A DNA stretch of 64,000 nucleotides. Source: CALAED01 sp036378315. GTDB lineage: Bacteria; Actinomycetota; Actinomycetes; Streptosporangiales; Streptosporangiaceae. Each line of letters starts with the position of its first letter. The first letter of the stretch is position 1. Below, piece after piece: positions 23,619-34,374 of the stretch. The translations under genes and the position numbers were made by a program. The stretch covers positions 1 to 64,000 of the forward strand of contig DASUWU010000011.1 in the NCBI GenBank assembly GCA_036378315.1, in the 5' to 3' direction. The notes beneath the pieces were generated by a model. The model had not been told where the DNA came from, searched no databases, and saw nothing but the letters and a program-made list of their open reading frames with translations.

Positions 23619-25013
23619 TCATGTCCTCGGTCCCCCGCCGGTCGCGAACGGCCGCTCGCTGATGTAGTCCTCCAGGTCGAGACCGGCGAGATCGGCCGCG
23701 TCGGGGTCGATGGCCACCGGCGACCGGTACACCTGCCGGAGGATGAAGCCGCGGACTCCGCGCCGCGCGGCCTTTCTCTCGAACGCCTCGACCTTCTTCT
23801 CGTACCACTCCTCCACGGGACGCGGGATCGGCCCGCGCCACAGGTCCGCCTCGAGCGCGCCGGACAGCGGCGGCGCGAACGGCGGCTCCAGGAGCTGGGG
23901 AGCGGTGTGGTACATGCGGAAGAAGGTCACGATGTAGCGCATCCGCTCCCGGTAGTCGAGCCAGTTGGTCACCCCGGCGGTGGCCCGCTCGGGGTCGGGG
24001 ACGAACCTGTCGACGAGCCGGCGCACTTCCGGGTGCTTGATCGGGGTGCGCATCAGGTCCGGGTCGACCCCCTGCGGCGGCCGCAGCGGTCTGCCGAGGC
24101 GTACGACGCCGACGGGCGTCCGCATGAACATCACGTGCTTGGTGTAGATCGTGGCCCAGACCCGTTCGGCCCACCGCACCGGCGCCGGCTGGCTGTAGTG
24201 CGGGGTGGTGTAGATCCAGAAGCGCCGGAAGCGGCGCCCGGTCAGCCGGCTGCGCAGCGACCGCCACGACACCCGCAGCAGCCACCGCACCGGCCGGTAG
24301 AACACCAGCTGCAGCAGCGGCTGGCAGCGGCTTTGCTCGTAGGCGACCAGCGCCACGTTGGCGCCCAGGACCAGCTCGGCCCGGCGCGCCGGGTCGCGGG
24401 TGTCCTTCGCCTCGGTGAGCAGCCGGACGACGATGTCGAGGTAGTCCTCCTTGGCCGGCCCGAGCAGGCTGGACAGAAAGGCCGGCCGGCGCACCTCGAC
24501 GGGCAGCCCGCCATCGGCCAGAACGTCATGGGACCGGCGCTCGCGGCTCGACGGCGTCCGCACCTGCAAGCGGTAGTCGCAGGCGTCCCGCCAAAGATCC
24601 GCCCCCAGGCTCGCGGTCTCGAGGAAGATCGCCCGATTGGCGAGCGAGAGCCCCAGCTGGAAACTGTCGCCCAGCAGCGTGAGCGCGAGCCGCCGCAGCG
24701 GCCGGCGGAAGCGGTGCGGCACCCTCAGCCGGTCGCAGACGTCCGTCCAGAACGCCGAGCGCCGGGTGAGGTCCAACTGCTCGCCGACGGCCTTGGAACC
24801 CCACGTCGCGAAGCTGTAGAAGGTGTTGACGTCTCGGCCCAGGTGCGCGGCGAGGTCCATCGCGAGCTGGTGGTAGCCGAGGGCGACGACCTTCGCCTCG
24901 CGATCGGGGTCGCGGTCCCTGAAGGTCGCGATGCGGACGACGTCATCCGTCGTCAACGCACGGTGCGTTTCCGGCGAGTCGTGGTGATCTTCTTGCGCGC
25001 GTACAAGCCCCAT
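23619..25013 (-). CDS. Conserved-looking protein of unknown function, 464 residues
   Basis: 464 residues, with a strong ribosome-binding site (GGAGGTGCGAT before ATG 25013) and normal codon use, so it is a real gene. No domain is recognised. The composition is Arg- and aromatic-rich, largely helical, with no signal peptide and no long hydrophobic helix. Motif-like stretches include GYHQLAMDLAAHLGRD, TPHYSQPAPVRWAER and a tyrosine-rich RMRYIVTFFRMYHTAPQ near the C-terminus. It converges with the sigma factor gene, 32 bases away. A distant link to the haem-binding MpaB group nearby is possible but I cannot support it from sequence. Confidence 0.75.
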   Translation of the reverse strand: MGLVRAQEDHHDSPETHRALTTDDVVRIATFRDRDPDREAKVVALGYHQLAMDLAAHLGRDVNTFYSFATWGSKAVGEQLDLTRRSAFWTDVCDRLRVPHRFRRPLRRLALTLLGDSFQLGLSLANRAIFLETASLGADLWRDACDYRLQVRTPSSRERRSHDVLADGGLPVEVRRPAFLSSLLGPAKEDYLDIVVRLLTEAKDTRDPARRAELVLGANVALVAYEQSRCQPLLQLVFYRPVRWLLRVSWRSLRSRLTGRRFRRFWIYTTPHYSQPAPVRWAERVWATIYTKHVMFMRTPVGVVRLGRPLRPPQGVDPDLMRTPIKHPEVRRLVDRFVPDPERATAGVTNWLDYRERMRYIVTFFRMYHTAPQLLEPPFAPPLSGALEADLWRGPIPRPVEEWYEKKVEAFERKAARRGVRGFILRQVYRSPVAIDPDAADLAGLDLEDYISERPFATGGGPRT

Positions 25014-25353
25014 ATCGCACCTCCGGAACTCGACCGGGCTGGACGTGCCTGACTTCCGGACGGCGCCGGCATCCCTCCGGGCGAAGGTGCTCGGCCGTCG
25101 ATATATAGAGGGCGCGGCACCGCGGCCAGATACATGGACGGAGCAAAAAATTTCGGGGGCGGCCGCGCTGGACGGCTGCGGGACCTTCGGCTCTGGGGGT
25201 GGCGGCGGTGCCGACGCGACGATTGATGAAGATGTCGGCTCGAGGCCCGCGGCACGAACGCCAACCGTGGTGGGCGGGGCCCGCCGGGACGGGCGGGGCG
25301 CGCCGGGTCAGCGGCGCCAGGGCCGAACGGACTCATTCACAGGGTGACGATCC
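25014..25353. other. Divergent intergenic region, 340 bp
   Basis: It lies between the divergent unknown gene and the P1B ATPase gene, so it should hold both promoters. TATATA occurs at about 25101-25106 and an A6/T3 tract at 25145-25153, the only A+T-rich spots. I find no confident -35/-10 pair and no gene. Confidence 0.4.
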
Positions 25354-27762
<2,409 letters not shown>

Positions 27763-27771
<9 letters not shown>

Positions 27772-27800
27772 ATCGGGCCCTGCCGGGTAGATCGGGGCCC
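27763..27800 (+). repeat. Short direct repeat at the end of the ATPase gene
   Basis: GCCGGGTAGATCGGG occurs at 27763-27777 and 27782-27796, the first copy including the stop codon. Probably a local duplication without function. Confidence 0.4.
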
Positions 27801-27911
27801 GTCGCACCGGGGTTCTCCACACGTTCTTCACATCGTTCGCATTCGCTCTGCATGCCGGGGCCGGAGTCTGCGGGTGTCAGCGGATGAGTGGATCGATGGA
27901 AGGAGTCGGCG

Positions 27912-28622
27912 ATGCGACGCATCAGCAAGACCGCGGCCGCGCTCACCGCCGGTGGCGCCCTCGCCCTGGGCGGGATCGCCGTGGCGGCCCCGGTCCTGGC
28001 GGGCGGGCCGGGGCCCGGCCCCGGCGATCGGCCGGCGGCGTACGGCCGCACGTTCGCGCCGGGCGGTCCGCCGGCCGGTTACGGAATGGGTTACGGCATG
28101 GGCGGCGGCATGGGTCAGATGAGAGGCCAACCGAGGGGCGGCGGCCCCGGCGACGGGACCTGCCTCGGCCTGCCGGCGCCGAGCGGCAGCGTGACGGCCG
28201 CCCAGAAGGCGACGCTGGCCCGCATGGCCGAAGAGGAGAAGCTCGCGCATGATCTGTACGCGGCCTTCGCCGCCCGGTACGACCCTCGGATCCTCGACCA
28301 GATCGGGGCCGCCGAGACCCGGCACCTGACCGCGATCCGTGCCCTTCTGGATCGGTACGGCGTGCCGGATCCGACCGCGGGCAAGGCCGCGGGCCAGTTC
28401 ACCTCGGCCGAGGTGAAGGCGACCTACGATCGCCTGCTGGCGCAGGGATCGGGCGGCGAGCAGGCCGCCCTGAAGGTCGGGGTGACGGTGGAGCAGGCCG
28501 AGGTCGCGGCCCTGCGCAAGGCCCTTCAAGGGCTCACGGCCGCCGACGTCAAGCAGGTCTACACCCACCTGCTCACGACGTCGCAGCGGCACCTGGAGGC
28601 CTTCCAGTCCTGGGCGGACTAG
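27912..28622 (+). CDS. Secreted DUF2202 (ferritin-like) protein with Gly/Met-rich segment
   Basis: 236 residues. An N-terminal signal peptide (RRISKTAAALTAGGALALGG, cut near VLAGG) precedes a Gly/Met-rich stretch (GYGMGYGMGGGMGQM) that could bind copper or another soft metal. The C-terminal half (about 95-236) is the DUF2202 four-helix ferritin-like fold: MAEEEKLAHDLYAAF, then GAAETRHLTAIRALL, and HLLTTSQRHLEAFQ, with Glu/His pairs able to hold metal. GGAAGGAG precedes the ATG at 27912. Being just downstream of a metal ATPase and upstream of a two-component system suggests metal or redox homeostasis outside the membrane. Confidence 0.85.
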   Translation: MRRISKTAAALTAGGALALGGIAVAAPVLAGGPGPGPGDRPAAYGRTFAPGGPPAGYGMGYGMGGGMGQMRGQPRGGGPGDGTCLGLPAPSGSVTAAQKATLARMAEEEKLAHDLYAAFAARYDPRILDQIGAAETRHLTAIRALLDRYGVPDPTAGKAAGQFTSAEVKATYDRLLAQGSGGEQAALKVGVTVEQAEVAALRKALQGLTAADVKQVYTHLLTTSQRHLEAFQSWAD

Positions 28623-28772
28623 ACCGGGAGAGTTCGGGTGCCGACAGCCCGCCGCGCCGGCCGCCCGACCGGGCGGGCGCCGCGGCGGCGCCTGCCCGGC
28701 CGGCGGAACGTCCTGTCCGGGCCGGGTCCTTCGGCACTCAATCCGGCTCGCGACGATGCATATAAAGAGTCT

Positions 28773-29507
28773 GTGGCCCGCAGCGTGCTCGTCGTCGAGG
28801 ACGAGAAAGAGATCCGTGAGGTGCTGCGCCGCTATCTGGAGCGGGCCGGGTTCGCGGTCACGACGACCGGTTCCGGAGCCGAGGCCATCCGGCTCATCGA
28901 CGCCGGCGCGGTCGCGTTGGTCGTCCTCGATCTCGGGCTGCCCGACATCGACGGCATGGAGGTGCTGCGGGCGGTGCACGAGGGCGGCGGGCACGACGTG
29001 CGCGGTGACGGCGGCGATGGCAGTGGCGGCGGTGTTCCGGTGGTGGTGCTGACGGCACGCAGCTCGGTCCAGGATCGCATCCACGGGCTGGAGTCCGGCG
29101 CTGACGACTATGTGATCAAGCCGTTCAGCCCGACCGAGGTGGTGTTGCGCGTGCAGGCCGTCCTGCACCGGGTCGCCGGAAGTACGGGGCGACCTTCCAT
29201 GGCGAGCTACGGGAGCGGCAGGTTGCGGCTGGACGAGGAGCGGCACGAGGCCGTGCTGGACGGCGCGCCGCTCGATCTCACGCCGACCGAATGGGGTCTG
29301 CTCACGGCGCTGGCCGCGGTGCCAGGCCGCGTGTACTCCCGCTATGAGCTGGTCAACCGGGTGCGGGGTTATGAGTTCGCCGGGTACGAGCGGACGATCG
29401 ACTCGCATGTGAAGAACCTGCGGCGCAAGCTCGGCGCGGCCGGGGCCGGCATCGTCGAGACCGTCCTGGGTGTCGGGTACCGGCTCGGAGTCTCCCGTGA
29501 CCCGTGA
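28773..29507 (+). CDS. OmpR/PhoB-family response regulator
   Basis: 244 residues. The receiver domain has the phosphoacceptor Asp53 (VVLDLGLPDIDG), the acidic pair in VEDEKE, and a conserved Lys in YVIKPFSP. The receiver holds an unusual Gly/Asp-rich insertion (HDVRGDGGDGSGGG). The C-terminal winged helix is of PhoB type (LTPTEWGLLTALA, TIDSHVKNLRRKLG, VLGVGYRL). I chose the GTG at 28773; upstream frame is low-complexity. The kinase gene begins 11 bases before this stop, so both are co-translated. Likely responds to metal or envelope stress, given the neighbours. Confidence 0.9.
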   Translation: MARSVLVVEDEKEIREVLRRYLERAGFAVTTTGSGAEAIRLIDAGAVALVVLDLGLPDIDGMEVLRAVHEGGGHDVRGDGGDGSGGGVPVVVLTARSSVQDRIHGLESGADDYVIKPFSPTEVVLRVQAVLHRVAGSTGRPSMASYGSGRLRLDEERHEAVLDGAPLDLTPTEWGLLTALAAVPGRVYSRYELVNRVRGYEFAGYERTIDSHVKNLRRKLGAAGAGIVETVLGVGYRLGVSRDP

Positions 29508-31014
29508 CGGTCCGGTCCTGGGCCCGCTCGGCCGGCGGCTGTTCGCCGCCTTCCTCGTCGTCGCGCTGTCGTCGGTGGCGGTGCTCACGGCCGCCGCGCT
29601 CATCGGCGCCGACCGCGGCCTGTCGGCGGCCCGGCAGGCCGACCGGCAAGCCACGGCCGAACGCTGCGCGGCGGCGGCGGCCTCGGCGTACGAGGCGGCC
29701 GGTGGCTGGGCCGGCGCCGATCTGCGCCAGGCGCGCGCCATCGCCGACGGAGCCGGCGCCCGCCTACTGGTCCTCGACGAGAACGGAGCCATGGCGGCCG
29801 GTACCGGCGACGAGCCGGCCGGCGGATCGGGCAACGGACCGGGCAACGGGTCGGGCAACGGACTGGGCAACGGGTCGGGTAATGGGCCGGGCAACGGGTC
29901 GCGGGGGCCAGGGATGGGCGGCCCAGGAATGGGTCACGGCCCGAGCGGCGGCGACCTCGCCGGGCATGGATGGGTGAGCGCGTCCGTCGCGCTCGGCTCC
30001 CACGCCGTCGGGACCGTACGGTTGGGATACGGCACCTCTTCTGCCGGTGCCGCGCGGGGGGTCGCCTGGGGGTGGATCGCGGTGGCGGCGCTGGTGGCGC
30101 TGGTGGTCGCGGTGGCGGCGAGCCTGTTCGTGACCCGACGGCTCACCGGGCCCGTCCGCGGGATCACCCGTACCGCCAGGGCCATCGCCGCCGGGGACCG
30201 GACGGCGCGCTCGGGCGTACGCGCTCCTGGGGAGCTCGGCGAGCTGGCGTGCGCGTTCGACGGCATGGCGGACGAGGTCGACCGCGCCGAACGGGCGCGC
30301 CGCCACATGGCCGCCGACGTCGCCCACGAACTGCGCACTCCGCTGACCGCGCTGCAGGCCGGTCTCGAGGAGCTGCGGGACGGCCTCGCCGAGCCCGCGC
30401 CGGCGCGGCTTGCCGCGCTGCACGACCAGGCGCTCCGTCTCGGCCGCATCGTCGGCGACCTGGGGGAGCTGGCGGCGGCCGAGTCGGCCGCGCTGTCCCT
30501 GCACACCGGTCAGGTGGATCTCGGGAGCCTTGCCCGTACCGCGCTGCGCGACCGTGGACCCGAGCTGCGCGCCGCCGGCCTCACGGTGCACTCCGACCTC
30601 GCGTCCGGCGTCGTCGTCCGCGGCGACGCCGGCCGCCTGCACCAGGCCATCGGCAACCTGCTCGCCAACGCCGCCCGCTACTGCCGCCCCGGCGACTCCG
30701 TCACGGTCACCGTCCGGGCCGACCACCTACCTGGGCGGCGCCACGGCACGGCGGTGGTCGAGGTCGCCGACACCGGGCCTGGCATCCCGCCCGGCGAGCT
30801 GCCGCACGTCTTCGACCGGTTCTGGCGCGGCGGCGCGGGTGCCGGTGGCGGCGGCGCCGGCACCGTGATCGCCGGCTCCGGCATCGGTCTCGCCGTCGTC
30901 CGCGAGCTCGTCACCGCGCATGGCGGCACCGTCCACGCGGCCTCCGCGCCGCCCGGCGGGGCCACCTTCACCGTGCGGCTGCCGCTCCAAGCACCGCGCT
31001 CAGAGCCCGGGTGA
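29497..31014 (+). CDS. Sensor histidine kinase
   Basis: 505 residues. TM1 about 14-36 and TM2 about 189-212 flank an extracytoplasmic sensor; HAMP follows; the HisKA motif is VAHELRTPLTAL with His277; the ATPase N box is LLANAARYC, then DTGPGIPPGEL and GSGIGLAVVREL. The sensor contains six GxGN repeats and a Met/Gly/His-rich patch (GPGMGGPGMGHGP), resembling that of the secreted DUF2202 protein upstream. GTG 29497 overlaps the regulator stop by 11 bases with GGAG 6 bases before it. Its 3' end overlaps the convergent DUF302 gene by 47 bases. Confidence 0.9.
   Translation: MTRDGPVLGPLGRRLFAAFLVVALSSVAVLTAAALIGADRGLSAARQADRQATAERCAAAAASAYEAAGGWAGADLRQARAIADGAGARLLVLDENGAMAAGTGDEPAGGSGNGPGNGSGNGLGNGSGNGPGNGSRGPGMGGPGMGHGPSGGDLAGHGWVSASVALGSHAVGTVRLGYGTSSAGAARGVAWGWIAVAALVALVVAVAASLFVTRRLTGPVRGITRTARAIAAGDRTARSGVRAPGELGELACAFDGMADEVDRAERARRHMAADVAHELRTPLTALQAGLEELRDGLAEPAPARLAALHDQALRLGRIVGDLGELAAAESAALSLHTGQVDLGSLARTALRDRGPELRAAGLTVHSDLASGVVVRGDAGRLHQAIGNLLANAARYCRPGDSVTVTVRADHLPGRRHGTAVVEVADTGPGIPPGELPHVFDRFWRGGAGAGGGGAGTVIAGSGIGLAVVRELVTAHGGTVHAASAPPGGATFTVRLPLQAPRSEPG
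29824..29895 (+). repeat. Six 12-bp repeats in the kinase sensor region
   Basis: Six imperfect copies of GGNTCGGGCAAC, encoding GSGN/GPGN/GLGN units in frame, in the outside loop of the kinase between its two membrane helices. They probably form a flexible spacer. Confidence 0.7.
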
Positions 31015-31372
31015 GCCGCTGTGCCGCTTCGTCGGCGATCGGCTCGAGCGCGGGCTGGTGCGTCGCCGAGACCATGACATGCGGGTCGAGCGCCTCGACG
31101 AGGGTGTCCTCCCCCTCGGTGCGGACGACGACGTTGCACGGCAGCAGCAGGCCGATCTGCCGGTCGGTATCCAGTGCCCGCTCCGCGAGCGGCGGGTTGC
31201 AGGCGCCGAGGATGAGGTAGGGCTCCATGTCCTTGCCGAGCTTCTCGTGCAGGGTGGCCCGCACGTCGATCTCGGTGAGCACACCGAAGCCCTGGTCTTT
31301 CAGCGCGGCCCGCACCCGGTCGATCGTCTCGGTGAACGGCTGGTGCAGCCTGATCGTCATGCCGTAGCTCAT
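30968..31372 (-). CDS. DUF302 family protein
   Basis: 134 residues, a single DUF302 domain (PFTETIDRVRAALKDQGFGVLTEIDVRATLHEKLG, then PYLILGACNPPLAERAL and LLPCNVVVR, with the two conserved Cys). Members are small proteins linked to thiol, sulfur or copper stress; no reaction is proven. I chose ATG 31372, because an upstream ATG would place the first codons over the operator-like palindrome. It is divergent from the thioredoxin gene; CsoR-like boxes lie 10 and 78 bases upstream of it. It overlaps the kinase 3' end by 47 bases. Confidence 0.82.
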   Translation of the reverse strand: MSYGMTIRLHQPFTETIDRVRAALKDQGFGVLTEIDVRATLHEKLGKDMEPYLILGACNPPLAERALDTDRQIGLLLPCNVVVRTEGEDTLVEALDPHVMVSATHQPALEPIADEAAQRLTRALSAVLGAAAAR

Positions 31373-31381
31373 GACCTCAGC

Positions 31382-31397
31382 ATACCCCGTACGGTAT
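31382..31397. promoter_or_regulatory. CsoR/CstR-like operator (copy 1)
   Basis: ATACCCCGTACGGTAT, matching the ATACCC-N4-GGGTAT pattern of CsoR-family operators with one mismatch. It lies 10-25 bases upstream of the DUF302 start codon, where a bound repressor would block its promoter. Confidence 0.5.
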
Positions 31398-31449
31398 CGC
31401 TGAAAGAGCCACGGGCTCATGGAATAAGAGAGGGCGCATCGATGTCGAT

Positions 31450-31465
31450 ATACCCGTAGGGGTAT
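31450..31465. promoter_or_regulatory. CsoR/CstR-like operator (copy 2)
   Basis: ATACCCGTAGGGGTAT, a perfect ATACCC-N4-GGGTAT palindrome, 39-54 bases upstream of the thioredoxin start and 68 bases from copy 1. CsoR-family repressors sense copper or, in the CstR branch, persulfides. No CsoR gene lies in the window. Confidence 0.6.
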
Positions 31466-31503
31466 CAAGGCGATATCCGGAGCCGGACCAGACGGAGGCG
31501 GCC

Positions 31504-31890
31504 ATGGCGACGACGCAGCTGACCAAAGAGAACTTCAACGAGGTGCTCGGCGGCAACGACATGGTATTGATCGACTTTTGGGCGTCCTGGTGCGGGCCCT
31601 GCCGGTTCTTCGGACCGGTGTTCGAGCGGGTGTCGGAAAGGCACCCCGACATCGTGTTCGGCAAGGTCGACACCGAGGCCCAGCGGGAGCTCGCCGGCGC
31701 CTTCCAGATCACGTCCATCCCCACGCTGATGATCATTCGCGAGAACATGGTGCTGTACGCCCAGCCTGGCGCGCTGCCCGAGCCCGCCCTGGAAGAGCTG
31801 ATCACCAAGGCCCGCGCCGTCGATCTCGACGAGGTGCGCAAGGACCTGCGGGAACGCAAGGACGTACAGGAGCGCAAGGCCAGTGCCTGA
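31504..31890 (+). CDS. Thioredoxin
   Basis: 128 residues, a cytoplasmic thioredoxin with the WCGPC active site (Cys30 and Cys33), FWASWCGPCRFFGPVFERV and the cis-Pro in SIPTLMIIREN. The C-terminus adds about 20 charged residues (DEVRKDLRERKDVQERKASA) beyond the usual fold. GGAGGCGGCC precedes the ATG at 31504. The divergent DUF302 gene and two CsoR-like boxes upstream suggest a small thiol or copper/persulfide-stress unit, different from the housekeeping thioredoxin. Confidence 0.92.
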   Translation: MATTQLTKENFNEVLGGNDMVLIDFWASWCGPCRFFGPVFERVSERHPDIVFGKVDTEAQRELAGAFQITSIPTLMIIRENMVLYAQPGALPEPALEELITKARAVDLDEVRKDLRERKDVQERKASA

Positions 31891-31907
31891 CCTGGAGCGA
31901 AGTGGCG

Positions 31908-31924
31908 GCCGCCCGGCGGGCGGC
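31908..31924 (+). terminator. Possible terminator hairpin after thioredoxin
   Basis: GCCGCCC (31908-31914), GGC loop, GGGCGGC (31918-31924): a 7-bp G+C stem 18 bases after the thioredoxin stop. No T tract. Confidence 0.35.
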
Positions 31925-32131
31925 GGCGACTCCTGGCGGGCGGCAGGGACCAACGTCACGGACGCGCGGGCTACACGCCCCGCATCCCGTACCCGTTCGG
32001 CATCTTCGCCGGCCGCCCGGCGCACGAGAGCTTGCTGGTAGGCGTGTCCCGGGCCGACCGGGGAAGAGCGCCGCGCTCACCGCCGCCGTCGCCGGGGCCG
32101 ACCCAGAGCGTCGGTATGGGAGGAGGACCTC

Positions 32132-33583
32132 ATGAGTCCGCCCAGCCGGGTACTGCCCAAGATCATCCAGGGTGGCATGGGGGTCGGTGTCTCAGGATGG
32201 CGGCTCGCCGCGGCGGTGGCGGAGACGGGGCAGTTGGGCGTGGTCTCCGGCACCGCCCTGGAGCTCGTCTGCGCCAGGCGGCTGCAGCTCGGTGACGCGG
32301 GCGGCCACGTCCGGCGTGCCCTCGCGCACTTCCCGGTTCCCGGCGTCGCCGACCGGATACTCCGCACGTACTACGTGGCGGGCGGGATCGCCGCCGGCAA
32401 GCCCTTCCGCCCGGTGCCCAGGTTCACGCTGCGGCCCGCGCTGGCCCTGCAGGAACTGACGGTCGCGGCGAACTTCGTCGAGGTCTACCTGGCGAAGGAG
32501 GGCCACGGAGGTCCTGTGGGCATCAACTACCTCCGCAAGATCGAGCTGCCGCTGCCGTTCGCCTGCTACGGCGCGATGCTGGCCGGCGTCGACCACGTCA
32601 TGGTGGGCGCGGGCAACCCCGCTGAGCTGCCCGCGCTGCTCGGCCGGCTGGCCAGGCGCGAGCCGGTGGCCGTGCCGATCCGGGTGCAGGGCGCCACGTC
32701 CGCCGACGGAGACCACGCGGTGCGGTTCGATCCGGCCGCGCTCTTCCCTGACGCGCCTCCGGAGCTGCGCCGCCCGCGGTTCAACGCGATCGTCGCCTCG
32801 GTCGATCTCGCCGAGGCGCTCGCGGCCGACCCCGGCACCCGGCCGGACGGCTTCGTCGTCGAGGGCCATACGGCGGGCGGGCACAACGCACCGCCGCGCG
32901 GCCCGCGGCGCATCGACCCGGCGGGGGAACCGATCTACGACGGGCGCGACGTCGTCGATCCGCACGACATGGTCGCGATCGGCGTTCCGTTCTGGATGGC
33001 CGGCTCGTACGGCACGCCGGACGGGCTGGCCCGCGCCGGCGCGGCGGGCGCGGCCGGGGTCCAGGTCGGGACGGCCTTCGCGCTGTGCCGCGAGTCCGGC
33101 CTAGTCGAGGAGCGTAAGCTGCAGATCATCGAGCAGGCGGCGCGCGGCGAGGTACGGATCCGCACCGATCCGCGGGCGTCGCCGACCGGCTTCCCCTTCA
33201 AGGTCGTCGAGCTGGCCGGCACCATGTCCGACCCCGACGTCTACGCCGACCGCGAGCGGCTCTGCGATCTCGGCGTGCTGCGCGCGGCGTACCGGAAACC
33301 CGACGGGACCATCGGCTACCGCTGCCCCTCCGAGCCGGTCGACATCTACACGGGCAGGCGCGGCGGGCGCCTGGCGAACACGGTGGACCGGCGCTGCCTG
33401 TGCAACGCGCTCATGGCGACCGCCGACCTCGCCCAGCGGCGACCAGGCGGCTACGTCGAGCCCCCGATCGTGACCGCGGGCACCGACTTCGCCGCCGTAC
33501 GGCACCTGCTCGCCAGGCGCCGTCCCGGCGAGTCCACCTACACCGCCCGCGACGTCATCGACTACCTTCTCGGCACGTCATGA
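32132..33583 (+). CDS. Nitronate monooxygenase/PfaD-like flavin enoyl reductase
   Basis: 483 residues of the 2-nitropropane dioxygenase/FabK/PfaD superfamily, TIM-barrel FMN enzymes. Visible: KIIQGGMGVGVSG start, GVVSGTALEL, FVVEGHTAGGHNAPP (flavin-phosphate His loop) and GVQVGTAFALCRESG. PfaD-type members act as trans enoyl reductases for PUFA and polyketide synthases. The huge PKS-like gene in the same region has KS, AT, ACP, KR and DH but no ER, so this protein is a good candidate for the missing reduction. GGAGGAGG precedes the ATG at 32132. The PPTase gene starts in its stop codon (ATGA). Confidence 0.85.
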   Translation: MSPPSRVLPKIIQGGMGVGVSGWRLAAAVAETGQLGVVSGTALELVCARRLQLGDAGGHVRRALAHFPVPGVADRILRTYYVAGGIAAGKPFRPVPRFTLRPALALQELTVAANFVEVYLAKEGHGGPVGINYLRKIELPLPFACYGAMLAGVDHVMVGAGNPAELPALLGRLARREPVAVPIRVQGATSADGDHAVRFDPAALFPDAPPELRRPRFNAIVASVDLAEALAADPGTRPDGFVVEGHTAGGHNAPPRGPRRIDPAGEPIYDGRDVVDPHDMVAIGVPFWMAGSYGTPDGLARAGAAGAAGVQVGTAFALCRESGLVEERKLQIIEQAARGEVRIRTDPRASPTGFPFKVVELAGTMSDPDVYADRERLCDLGVLRAAYRKPDGTIGYRCPSEPVDIYTGRRGGRLANTVDRRCLCNALMATADLAQRRPGGYVEPPIVTAGTDFAAVRHLLARRRPGESTYTARDVIDYLLGTS

Positions 33584-34374
33584 AATGGCTGGCGCGCGGC
33601 GAGCCGCAGCTTCCCCGCGACATCTCCTGGCTGTCTCCGGCGGAAGCCCAGCGGGCGGCGGAGATGCGCTTCACCAAGCGGCGCACCGAGTTCCTCGTCG
33701 CCCGCTGGACGGCCAAGCGGGCCATCGCCGGGCTGATGGGCCAAGACATCGACCCCACCCGCGTGGAGGTACGCCACCACGTCACCGGCGCGCCGGAGGC
33801 GTGGCTGGACGGCAGCCCCCTCGACGTCGGCATCTCGCTGAGCGACCGGGCCGGCTGGGCGGTGTGCCTGCTGGGCGGCGCGCCCGGCGCGGTCGGCTGC
33901 GACCTCGAGCTGGTCGAACCCCGCAGCCCCGGATTCGTCAGGGACTACTTCACGCCGGCGGAACAGCGCCGCATCGGCGCCGACGAGCTGGCCGCCAACC
34001 TCTTCTGGTCGGCGAAGGAAAGCGTCCTCAAGGTGCTGCGCACCGGCCTGCGCCGCGACACCCGTACGGTCGAGATCGCGCTTGGCACTTCGGTGGGGAC
34101 ACCGGCGGCGGACGGAGGCGGGGAATGGGCGCCGCTCACCGCGCGGACCGTCGAGGGCGCCGTCTTCCCCGGCTGGTGGTGCCGGTTCGGCGACTTCGTG
34201 CTGACCGTCGCCGCGCGCGGGCCGGCGCCCCGGCCACCCGGGACGCTGGAACATCCGCCCGCGCTGGCCGCCGCCACCCCCCTGCATTCCTGGCTGACCG
34301 AGCCGCGGCGGACGCGGCTCACCGGCCCGGCGACCGGAGAGCCGCCGCCATGCCGCGGTCCAATGCGTCGATGA
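33580..34374 (+). CDS. 4'-phosphopantetheinyl transferase (Sfp/EntD type)
   Basis: 264 residues. It transfers phosphopantetheine from CoA to carrier proteins. The PPTase signatures are GAVGCDLELVE (magnesium Asp and Glu) and WSAKESVLKVLRTG. It begins at ATG 33580 overlapping the previous stop as ATGA, so it is translated with the enoyl reductase. It probably activates the PKS carrier domain and perhaps the ACP at 59168. A 40-residue Pro-rich tail follows the fold. Its end overlaps the convergent carboxylase gene by 56 bases. Confidence 0.9.
   Translation: MKWLARGEPQLPRDISWLSPAEAQRAAEMRFTKRRTEFLVARWTAKRAIAGLMGQDIDPTRVEVRHHVTGAPEAWLDGSPLDVGISLSDRAGWAVCLLGGAPGAVGCDLELVEPRSPGFVRDYFTPAEQRRIGADELAANLFWSAKESVLKVLRTGLRRDTRTVEIALGTSVGTPAADGGGEWAPLTARTVEGAVFPGWWCRFGDFVLTVAARGPAPRPPGTLEHPPALAAATPLHSWLTEPRRTRLTGPATGEPPPCRGPMRR

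Noticed and set aside
25140..25155. A6/T3 tract as a terminator
   Set aside because: No stem precedes it on either strand.
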